This document shows, one piece after another, positions 7,466-13,553 of a stretch of DNA of 64,000 bases. Position numbers and translations under genes: made by a program. Source of the stretch: Gallionella sp. (GTDB taxonomy: Bacteria > Pseudomonadota > Gammaproteobacteria > Burkholderiales > Gallionellaceae). The notes below the pieces were generated by a model. It was given only the letters and a program-made list of their open reading frames with translations, made no database searches and had not been told where the DNA came from. The first letter of the stretch is position 1, and the number at the start of each line of letters is the position of its first letter. The stretch is taken from contig JAQTUP010000009.1 of the NCBI GenBank assembly GCA_028707275.1, forward strand, positions 1 through 64,000, read 5' to 3'.

Positions 7466-9004
7466 ATGGCCGAAATTCTGAAACGCAACAAGGCGCTCAG
7501 CGTCAATCCGCTCAAAGCCAGTCAGCCTATGGGCGCTGCGCTCGCCTTTTTGGGTATTAACCGCGCGATTCCGATGTTGCACGGCTCGCAAGGATGCTCA
7601 GCCTTCGGCAAGGTATTTTTCGTGCGCCATTTTCGCGAGCCGATTCCTCTGCAAACCACCGCGATGGATCAGGTGTCCACGGTGATGAATGCGGACGAGA
7701 ACGTCATCGAGGGACTACGCGCGGTTGCCGAAAAAAGCCGTCCCGCGCTGATCGGTCTGCCCACCACCGGCCTGTCCGAGACGCAAGGCACCGACATCAG
7801 GCGTTTAGTGAAGCAGTTTTACGCCCAATATCCCGAGTATGCCCACATCCCTGTGGTGCCGGTGAATACCCCGGATTTCAGCGGCTGTCTGGAGAGCGGC
7901 TATGCGCTGGCAGTCAAGGCCATTATCGATGCGCTGGTGCCGGAATCGAACCCTCTCCCCAACCCTCTCCCGCTGGCGGGAGAGGGGGCAAACGTGAAAA
8001 ACAATGTCGGTCGTCGCAAGAAACAGGTCAACGTGCTGGCAGGCTCTTTCCTGACGCCCGGCGACATTGAACATGTCGTGGAGCTGATTGAGGCCTTCGG
8101 CTTGCGACCGATGGTGTTGCCCGATATTGCCGGTTCGCTCGACGGACATCTGAGCGATATGGAAACCAGCCCGCTGACGCTGGGTGGCACGTCGGTTCCG
8201 GAGATTTACAGCATGGACGACTCGGCTGCGACGCTGGTGCTGGGCAATTCCATGCATGACGCGGCCGATTTACTTCAGACGCGCACAGCGGTGCCCGACT
8301 ACCGTTTCGATGCTTTGATGGGACTGGATGCCGTGGATGCTTTTGTCGCCGCATTATCCAGGATCAGCGGCAAGCCTGTGCCTGAAAAAATCGAGCGTCA
8401 GCGCGCGCAGTTGCAGGACGCGATGGTCGATAGTCACTTCATGCTGGGTTTTGCGCGCGTGGCGATCGCGGCTGATCCCGACCTGCTCTGTGGATTTTCG
8501 CGTCTGGTCACCGAGATGGGCTGCGAGGTCGTGACGGCTGTCGCTCCCGCGCGCGCCAATATTCTTGCCGGGGTGACGGCAAAACAGGTAATCATCGGCG
8601 ATCTGGAAGATCTGGAAATCGCGGCGAAGCAGCATGGCGCACAACTTGTCATCAGCAATTCTCACGCAGTTGAAACCGCGCGTCGCCTGGGTATTCCGCT
8701 GCTGCGGGCAGGATTCCCGCAATACGATCTGCTCGGCGGCTACCAGCGCCTGTGGGTGGGCTATAAGGGCAGTCGGCAAACCCTGTTCGATCTTGCGAAC
8801 ATGATGGTCGAGCACGGTCATCATGAGATAGCGCCTTATGTGTCTGTGTACAGACGGGTGAAGGGAGAAGGGGGAAGGGATGCAACATCTGCGGCTGGTC
8901 AGAACCACATAGCACGACCAGGAGTGAGCGAGGAAGCCAACGCAGTTTCACCAAAGCAATGGGATCGGAATCATGAGACATCTGCGGCTGGTCAGAACCA
9001 TTAA
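7466..9004 (+). CDS. nifN: Nitrogenase cofactor scaffold NifN
   Basis: This is the 512-residue partner of NifE. The NifK-like core is clear: [36 protein letters not shown] (C44) and [19 protein letters not shown] precedes the ATG. Two features are unusual. Residues 162-175 ([14 protein letters not shown]) are the translation of a genome repeat inserted in frame between the first two domains. The last roughly 45 residues carry a duplicated [18 protein letters not shown] block that is not family sequence. Both lie where loops or tails may tolerate them, so the protein is probably functional. Confidence 0.95.
   Translation: MAEILKRNKALSVNPLKASQPMGAALAFLGINRAIPMLHGSQGCSAFGKVFFVRHFREPIPLQTTAMDQVSTVMNADENVIEGLRAVAEKSRPALIGLPTTGLSETQGTDIRRLVKQFYAQYPEYAHIPVVPVNTPDFSGCLESGYALAVKAIIDALVPESNPLPNPLPLAGEGANVKNNVGRRKKQVNVLAGSFLTPGDIEHVVELIEAFGLRPMVLPDIAGSLDGHLSDMETSPLTLGGTSVPEIYSMDDSAATLVLGNSMHDAADLLQTRTAVPDYRFDALMGLDAVDAFVAALSRISGKPVPEKIERQRAQLQDAMVDSHFMLGFARVAIAADPDLLCGFSRLVTEMGCEVVTAVAPARANILAGVTAKQVIIGDLEDLEIAAKQHGAQLVISNSHAVETARRLGIPLLRAGFPQYDLLGGYQRLWVGYKGSRQTLFDLANMMVEHGHHEIAPYVSVYRRVKGEGGRDATSAAGQNHIARPGVSEEANAVSPKQWDRNHETSAAGQNH
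7949..7987 (+). repeat. Palindromic repeat arm inside nifN
   Basis: AACCCTCTCCCCAACCCTCT followed by the CCGCTGGCGGGAGAGGGG hairpin is the same repeat family as 7341-7444, here within the coding sequence. Its length keeps the frame open. It encodes the Pro/Leu-rich loop at residues 162-175. Confidence 0.8.
8885..9000 (+). repeat. 23-bp direct repeat at nifN end / nifX start
   Basis: ACATCTGCGGCTGGTCAGAA continuing CCA occurs at 8885-8907 and again at 8978-9000. In the frame of nifX each copy follows an ATG ([14 protein letters not shown], then [10 protein letters not shown]...), so the nifX 5' end appears duplicated and the first copy is now read within nifN. Confidence 0.75.
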
Positions 9005-9428
9005 GGAGCATGACATGACAATAAAAATTGCATTTGCCAGCGATGATCGCAGGCTGGTCAACCAGCACTTCGGAGCTGCGGCCGCATTTGCCATTTTCGA
9101 ACTGAGCGCAACCGATTCGCGTCTGGTGGAAGTAGCTGAATTTATCGAAACGGCGATGGACGGGCATGAAGGCAAATTGGTTGCCAAGGTCGGGCTGCTG
9201 CTGGACTGCGCGGCGGTGTATTGCAATGCCGTGGGCGCATCGGCCATTCAGCAACTGTTGATCCGGGGAATACAGCCGATGCGGGTCGATGAGGGGACTT
9301 TGATCGAGGATTTACTGTCCGGCCTGCAAAAGAGTCTGCAAAACGATCCGCCTGCGTGGATGGTCAAGTCCCTCAAGAAACAGTCGGGGAGCGGGCGCTT
9401 TAGCTATGACGAGGAGTGGCAGGAATGA
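8973..9428 (+). CDS. nifX: FeMo-co carrier NifX
   Basis: Small NifX/NafY-superfamily protein that binds NifB-co and FeMo-co intermediates during transfer to NifEN. The domain [20 protein letters not shown], with its HFG motif, is typical. Starting at 8973 gives 151 residues, which agrees with the usual 150-160, and the [14 protein letters not shown] leader resembles other NifX N-termini. An ATG at 9015 has a stronger AAGGAG site and would give 137 residues. The gene overlaps the nifN end, and its stop overlaps the next start (ATGA). Confidence 0.9.
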   Translation: MRHLRLVRTIKEHDMTIKIAFASDDRRLVNQHFGAAAAFAIFELSATDSRLVEVAEFIETAMDGHEGKLVAKVGLLLDCAAVYCNAVGASAIQQLLIRGIQPMRVDEGTLIEDLLSGLQKSLQNDPPAWMVKSLKKQSGSGRFSYDEEWQE

Positions 9429-9862
9429 TTGCGACTTCTGCGCGGGTGATTACCGTCGTCAATGGTACGGCGCGAGTTGAGCCTACCGTTCAGTCAGGAT
9501 GCGGCGGTTGCAAGACGAGTAGTTCGTGCGGGGTTTCCGGTTTGGGGAAATATTTTTCCGCTAACCGCAAGGTGATTTCGGTGTCGTGTGATGCGTCGGT
9601 GCGTGCAGGCGATGAGTTGCACATGACGATGAGCGAGACGGATTTTTTAAAGGCGGGCGTGCTGGTGTATTTGCTGCCCAGTTCGCTCACGATCATCGGG
9701 GCGGCGGTCGCAGCAACGCTGGGCTATGGCGACGTCGGCGCCGTGGCAGGGGCCGCCCTGGGTTTTGCCGGTGGTTTGTTGTTGGTTCGATTATTCGCCT
9801 GGGTGCCGCAGATGACGGTGCGTCAGGTCAATGGTTTGTTTAACGAAGGAGATACACCATGA
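9425..9862 (+). CDS. RseC/SoxR-reducing-system protein
   Basis: This 145-residue inner-membrane protein has the RseC layout: an N-terminal domain with a C26-x2-C29-x5-C35 cysteine motif (CGGCKTSSSC), then two transmembrane helices at about 76-99 and 103-125 and a short cytosolic tail. In E. coli, RseC works with the Rsx (Rnf-type) complex in keeping SoxR reduced. Here the gene sits inside the nifENX operon with ATGA overlaps on both sides, in a window that also holds rnfABCDGEH. A role with Rnf in electron supply is a reasonable inference. Confidence 0.82.
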   Translation: MIATSARVITVVNGTARVEPTVQSGCGGCKTSSSCGVSGLGKYFSANRKVISVSCDASVRAGDELHMTMSETDFLKAGVLVYLLPSSLTIIGAAVAATLGYGDVGAVAGAALGFAGGLLLVRLFAWVPQMTVRQVNGLFNEGDTP

Positions 9863-10320
9863 ATCAGGCAGTTGAGCAGGATCCGTTATTGTCTACCGAT
9901 TTTATTGTGGAAATGGTCAAGCAGATGCGCGCCATTGACAGTTATGGCACTTACGATGGCTGGCCATCGGATCGCATTTTGGCGCCCTACATTGTGACCA
10001 AGGAGCAGCGCCGTTCAATTCCTGTGATCGGTGATCCGGATGACGTCATGTTGTCGCGTATTCGCGCCTTCTACAATGCGATTTCATCCCTGATCGAAAA
10101 AGAATGCGGTTTGATGGCGGTGCCTATCATGAATATTTCGCACGAAGGATTTGGCCGTGCCGTGATTACCGTAGGCAAGCTGGTGGTGATGGACAGAACT
10201 TTGCGCGACGTGCACCGCTACGGGTATGAAAGCCTGTCGAAGATGAAGGACGAAGGCGACAAATTGCTGTCAGTCGCGCTGGAAATCATCGGCAAGCATC
10301 CCGAAGTGGCAGGACTGTAA
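9859..10320 (+). CDS. NifX-associated protein (DUF269)
   Basis: This 153-residue protein of the NifX-associated DUF269 family has the conserved blocks IVEMVKQMRAIDSYGTYDGW, then MNISHEGFGRAVITVGKLVV and DRTLRDVHRYG. It is nearly always encoded beside nifX in diazotrophs. Its exact role is unknown, but it is assigned to cofactor assembly. GAAGGAG precedes the ATG, which overlaps the preceding stop. After it comes a 92-bp gap made of GTGGTGAGTGG-type short repeats. Confidence 0.93.
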   Translation: MNQAVEQDPLLSTDFIVEMVKQMRAIDSYGTYDGWPSDRILAPYIVTKEQRRSIPVIGDPDDVMLSRIRAFYNAISSLIEKECGLMAVPIMNISHEGFGRAVITVGKLVVMDRTLRDVHRYGYESLSKMKDEGDKLLSVALEIIGKHPEVAGL

Positions 10321-10412
10321 GTAGCGTGGTGAGTGGTGAGTGGAAAGTGGTGAGTGGAGGTTGTTACTGACTACTGACTACTTGCAACTTACCCGTTTTC
10401 CAGGAGATAACA

Positions 10413-10631
10413 ATGACCGCAGATGAACTGAAAGCACTCGATAAGGATGTGAAGCGGCTCAAGCGCATTTCCAGCGAATGGGCGTCAAAGTTGCACGATC
10501 TGGTTGAAGACGGGTTGCCGGCCAGATATGAAGAAATTCACGGGATTTCCCAGTCAACCTATGAGGCGTGTAAAGCCTGGGCGGTAGCTTACGCGAAACT
10601 GGCCGAGGCACAGAAAGATCTACAAGGATAA
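10413..10631 (+). CDS. CCE_0567-family protein (DUF683)
   Basis: This 72-residue, mostly helical protein reads LKALDKDVKRLKRISSEWAS, then LHDLVEDGLPARYEEI and STYEACKAW. It matches the small CCE_0567/DUF683 family found in nif operons, whose members form helical hairpin dimers and may bind metal. AGGAG precedes the ATG. It sits between the DUF269 gene and fdxB, its normal place. The function is unproven. Confidence 0.88.
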   Translation: MTADELKALDKDVKRLKRISSEWASKLHDLVEDGLPARYEEIHGISQSTYEACKAWAVAYAKLAEAQKDLQG

Positions 10632-10640
10632 GGAATAAAG

Positions 10641-10931
10641 ATGGAACCCATTACCGGAATTACACGCGGCGGCACGCCTTATACCCCCGCTTTCGTGACC
10701 GCCTTAAATCAGGCCAACTGCATCGGTTGCGGCCGTTGCTACAAGGTTTGCCCACGCACGGTATTCGAGCTGATCGAACGCAGTGAGGATGACGAGGCTT
10801 ACGACGAAGATGAGGACAACAGCATGGTGATGGCGATTGCGAATGCGTTAGATTGTATCGGTTGCGGCTCCTGTTCGCGCGTTTGCCCGAAACAGTGCCA
10901 CACGCATGAAGCATTACCAGCAGGAGCATAA
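10641..10931 (+). CDS. fdxB: nif-specific ferredoxin III (FdxB)
   Basis: This 96-residue ferredoxin has two [4Fe-4S] motifs: C27-x2-C30-x2-C33-x3-C37 and C72-x2-C75-x2-C78-x3-C82. An acidic insert (DDEAYDEDEDN) lies between them, as in nif-specific ferredoxin III. The opening ITRGGTPYTPAFV is diagnostic. It probably delivers electrons to nitrogenase or to cofactor assembly. It is 9 bp after the CCE_0567 gene and has its own AGGA site. Confidence 0.95.
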   Translation: MEPITGITRGGTPYTPAFVTALNQANCIGCGRCYKVCPRTVFELIERSEDDEAYDEDEDNSMVMAIANALDCIGCGSCSRVCPKQCHTHEALPAGA

Positions 10932-10933
10932 TC

Positions 10934-11257
10934 ATGGCTAAACCCGCAAGACATGTCTTTGTCTGTTCACAATCCCGTCCGGCAGGACATCCGCGCGGCT
11001 CATGCGGTCAGCGCGGCTGCCGGGAGGTGGTGGATGAATTTACCCGCCAGTGGCAGCAGCGCCAGTTATTTACACAGGTGGCCGTCACGGCGACGGCCTG
11101 CCTGGGGCCTTGCGGCATGGGACCCAGTGTGCTGGTTTATCCGGAAGGCGTCATGTACGGCAATGTCACGGTAGCCGATGTGACCGAGATTTTTGATGAG
11201 CATCTGCTGGACGGACGTCCGGTCGAGCGCCTGATCGTGCCGTCCGCGATATGGTAG
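10934..11257 (+). CDS. Thioredoxin-like [2Fe-2S] ferredoxin
   Basis: This 107-residue protein of the thioredoxin-like (Shethna-type) [2Fe-2S] family has cluster cysteines C11 (VFVCSQ), C24, C56 and C60 (ACLGPCGMGP). Related proteins in Azotobacter are linked to nitrogenase protection or electron transfer. It directly follows fdxB. The 3' end overlaps the next gene by 7 bp (ATGGTAG), implying coupled translation. Confidence 0.88.
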   Translation: MAKPARHVFVCSQSRPAGHPRGSCGQRGCREVVDEFTRQWQQRQLFTQVAVTATACLGPCGMGPSVLVYPEGVMYGNVTVADVTEIFDEHLLDGRPVERLIVPSAIW

Positions 11258-11619
11258 CTGCGACACCCTTGCCCGACGAGCTGCAAGTTCAGGCCGCGCG
11301 CATCGTGTCGGCACTGACGGAAGAGGCAGCTCGCTATCCCGGTGCGGCAGGTTTGCCGCAGTTGTCTGAGTTGACCTTCACCCGGGTCACTGATCCTGGT
11401 AATCAGTTGCCAGGCTACGAGGGGCGCTGGCTTAACGCGGCGGCCGAACGTTGCGGCTGCCTGACTTTCAACAGCGATGGCAGTTTTTATGCCGAATACG
11501 ATTTGTTTTGTCCTCACCCGACCGATGCGCGATGCTTTGTCGAAATGGTCACGGCATGGGGGCGCGCCGACTCATTGCGCGTCGAGGTTCAGATGATTCC
11601 GGGTTTAACAGATGCCTGA
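11251..11619 (+). CDS. Unknown nif-operon protein A
   Basis: This 122-residue soluble protein is of unknown function. It has conserved-looking blocks RVTDPGNQLPGYEGRWLNAA, then CGCLTFNSDGSFYAEYDLFC and an ending LRVEVQMIPGL. No catalytic motif is obvious; C-G-C and two further cysteines could bind metal. It overlaps the 2Fe-2S ferredoxin gene by 7 bp and the next gene by 8 bp, so it belongs to the nif operon. A decayed partial copy of this gene lies at 13189-13303. Confidence 0.75.
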   Translation: MVAATPLPDELQVQAARIVSALTEEAARYPGAAGLPQLSELTFTRVTDPGNQLPGYEGRWLNAAAERCGCLTFNSDGSFYAEYDLFCPHPTDARCFVEMVTAWGRADSLRVEVQMIPGLTDA

Positions 11620-12034
11620 ATTACCAAAAAACATGCGCCTGATTTTGGCGCACAAACAATCCACCAGTGCGCGGGTGCGCTTTTTGCGTTTCGATCACGG
11701 CGTCAGCGCCTTTGAGCCTTTGCCCGCCTGCGCTACGTTTGATGAAACCACGCCGACACCTCTTGTGCTACATCACCCGGCCGTCTATTTGCAGGCAGCG
11801 CAGAAACGACTGGGGTTGCCCGATGGTAGCCTGAAACATGAGCCTGAATTCGTGGCCTGCGTTGAGACATCGGACGAATTGATCACGGTGTGTCTGGTGG
11901 TATTTACCAGCATAGATCCGCCTTTTGCGGCTGCAGAAGCCGTTGGTGCGCGTTTCATTGCCATCACCGAAGCGCGAGATTTTTCTGAAGTTGAGTTGGG
12001 CTTGTTGCGCCACGCTTATCCCGTTCTGGTTTAA
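11612..12034 (+). CDS. Unknown nif-operon protein B
   Basis: This 140-residue protein of unknown function reads MPELPKNMRLILAHKQSTSA, then VRFLRFDHGVSAFEPLPACATFDE, a helical middle and ending FSEVELGLLRHAYPVLV. No signal peptide, membrane helix or known catalytic motif is seen. It overlaps protein A by 8 bp and is followed after 15 bp by nifZ. The position argues for an accessory role in nitrogenase assembly or protection, but that is inference only. Confidence 0.72.
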   Translation: MPELPKNMRLILAHKQSTSARVRFLRFDHGVSAFEPLPACATFDETTPTPLVLHHPAVYLQAAQKRLGLPDGSLKHEPEFVACVETSDELITVCLVVFTSIDPPFAAAEAVGARFIAITEARDFSEVELGLLRHAYPVLV

Positions 12035-12049
12035 TTCGAAGGAGTCATG

Positions 12050-12337
12050 ATGAGTCAGTTTCAAATGGGTGACATGGTGTTCGCGGCGGAAGATTTATTT
12101 AACGAACCGGTAGAAGATACAGGGGAGAGTGCCATTCCGGGCGTCAACCCCGGGGCGCTGCTGACCGCTGTCGGCACAAGAGGCGTGGTGGTGAATACAG
12201 GTCATGCAGAAGCCGCGCCTGGTGTGGAAATCTATCTGGTGAGATTCGAGTCCGGGGCGGATGGCACGCTCGAAGAACCGATCGGTTGTCTGAGCGAAGA
12301 ACTGAGCGCGGAACCCGAACGCTTCGACAAGGCGTGA
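12050..12337 (+). CDS. nifZ: Nitrogenase assembly protein NifZ
   Basis: This 95-residue NifZ-domain protein starts SQFQMGDMVFAAEDLFNEPV, then shows LLTAVGTRGVVVNTGHAE and YLVRFESGADGTLEEPIGC. NifZ helps form the second P-cluster of NifDK. ATGATG gives two starts (12047, 12050); the second has better spacing from AAGGAG. It is the last gene of the plus-strand nif operon. Confidence 0.92.
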   Translation: MSQFQMGDMVFAAEDLFNEPVEDTGESAIPGVNPGALLTAVGTRGVVVNTGHAEAAPGVEIYLVRFESGADGTLEEPIGCLSEELSAEPERFDKA

Positions 12338-12413
12338 ACAACCCTTCCGGACATGCGCCAGCCATTCGTTAATCAGAATACTTTTTTCATGGTCGCATAA
12401 ACGGGTTAGCATG

Positions 12414-12430
12414 GGTCATCTGAAATGACC
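12414..12430. promoter_or_regulatory. Dyad before split antitoxin gene
   Basis: GGTCAT-CTGAA-ATGACC is a perfect 6-bp dyad 16 bp upstream of the original antitoxin ATG (12446). This is the usual place for TA autorepression. No other gene lies between nifZ and 12446. Confidence 0.4.
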
Positions 12431-12445
12431 AACATGGAGATCGGC

Positions 12446-13045
12446 ATGAGTCAGTTTAACTGATGTTACGCAGTAACATCAGTCGTGCATACAAAGCAAC
12501 TTCGCCGGGGGCAGCCCGGCTGCTGGCGACTTTCTTTTGAGTCGCCAAAAGAAAGTCGCTAAAGAAAAAGCGACCCCAGCTTGCCGCGCCGCCAGGCAGT
12601 CAGCAGTCAGGCGGCGTTCCCTCGATAGCTACAAACAGGCGGGGCTGCGCAACTCGCACGATCCGCTGCGCGGCCACGTGCTCAAACAGTGCTCGCCTAA
12701 ACCCCCGCCTGTTTGCCGCTATTATCGGCGGCGCACAGGGGCTGTAACTGACGCGCCAAGATTATCCCCAAAAATTAATTTTATGACCCATCAGGCATGA
12801 TTTTTAGAAGCTTGTGCGTAACATCAGAGTTTAATATTTCTCAAGCCAAGTCACGTTTCTCGGAACTGGTCGATAAGACCCTGCTGGGTGAAGAGATTGT
12901 GATCTCTCGTGACAACAAGCCATTGCTCAAACTCGTACCGGTCGGCAGATCCATTCGCCGCATGCCAGGCTCCGCCAAAGGCGACATTTTGTACATGGCC
13001 GATGATTTTGATGCGCCACTGGGTGATTTCGCGGATTACGTTTAA
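12446..13045 (+). pseudogene. Phd-type antitoxin split by a MITE
   Basis: The original start is ATG 12446 (GGAG seven bases upstream) reading MSQF, then a stop inside the inserted element. The rest resumes at 12835 as NISQAKSRFSELVDKTLLGE, then EEIVISRDNKPLLKLVPVG. Removing 12460-12834 (element plus one target copy) restores MSQFNISQAKSRFSELVDK in frame, a typical Phd/YefM antitoxin of about 75 residues. An ATG at 12797 within the element could still start a chimeric 82-residue antitoxin. The partner toxin gene is also broken. Confidence 0.85.
12460..12827. mobile_element. 368-bp MITE with 7-bp target duplication
   Basis: The 13-bp perfect terminal inverted repeats are CTGATGTTACGCA (12460-12472) and TGCGTAACATCAG (12815-12827). 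AGTTTAA flanks both ends (12453-12459 and 12828-12834), a clear target-site duplication. The left end also forms a hairpin with GTAACATCAGT. The interior has GGCGACTTTCTTTTG and AAAGAAAGTCGC inverted blocks and no credible gene. It is non-autonomous; the helper transposase is not in the window. Confidence 0.88.
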
Positions 13046-13155
13046 TGAAGCTGCTCCTTGATCGCCTGCTGCTCACGCAAGCCAGGACAGAAAAGATGAC
13101 GTTGGTGACAGTCGATTCCGCTTTATTGGCCTGCGGCACTCGCTGTATCAGTTAG
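13045..13155 (+). pseudogene. VapC toxin with internal deletion
   Basis: This 36-codon frame overlaps the antitoxin stop by one base. It starts MKLLLD, the normal start of a PIN toxin, and jumps straight to RLLLTQARTEKMTLVTVD, which is the PIN C-terminus (DRLLLAQA...). About 90 central codons, including most catalytic acids, are missing in frame. The toxin is dead, which would allow loss of the antitoxin. Confidence 0.8.
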
Positions 13156-13188
13156 TTCGCAGGCGAGGCTGATTCCTCGGTATCTCCG

Positions 13189-13303
13189 TTGACGGAAGAG
13201 GCCGGTCGCTATACCGTCGCGCCTGCCTGACCTTCAACAGCGATGGCAGTTTTTATGCCGAATACGATTTATTTTGTCCTCATCCGACGGATGCGCCAGC
13301 AAT
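13189..13303 (+). pseudogene. Fragment of nif-operon gene A
   Basis: ACGGAAGAGGC at 13193 and about 78 bp from 13225 (GCCTGACCTTCAACAGCGAT, GCAGTTTTTATGCCGAATAC) repeat parts of the gene at 11251-11619, with several mismatches and the middle deleted. The copy is about 1.9 kb downstream of the intact gene, outside the operon. The remaining stretch 13304-13553 holds no gene; TTCCATATCGATTCCCCCCC at 13324 resembles a sequence before the WYL gene. Confidence 0.75.
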
Positions 13304-13553
13304 TTTTCATTACCCGTTCGATGTTCCATATCGATTCCCCCCCAATTAACCAGTTTTGAACAACACACCCAATACACGGGAACCCGTCAGTTGGATTTCA
13401 AGTATCATCCTGATGCGCTCCGCTTCATGGGAGGGAATACGGCGGGGAAGCGACAGAATTAATGTGCATGCCGCTACAAGGCAAATCACCAACGGTGTTT
13501 AGCGGACTAAAGAGAGATGCTTGCACTTCGATATTGGACACAATTTATAAGCC

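Noticed and set aside
12446..12463. Mini-ORF MSQFN thought to be a duplicate of the nifZ start (MSQFQ)
   Set aside because: The flanking 7-bp duplication and the resumption at 12835 show it is the first four codons of the Phd-type antitoxin cut by a MITE. Likeness to nifZ is chance.
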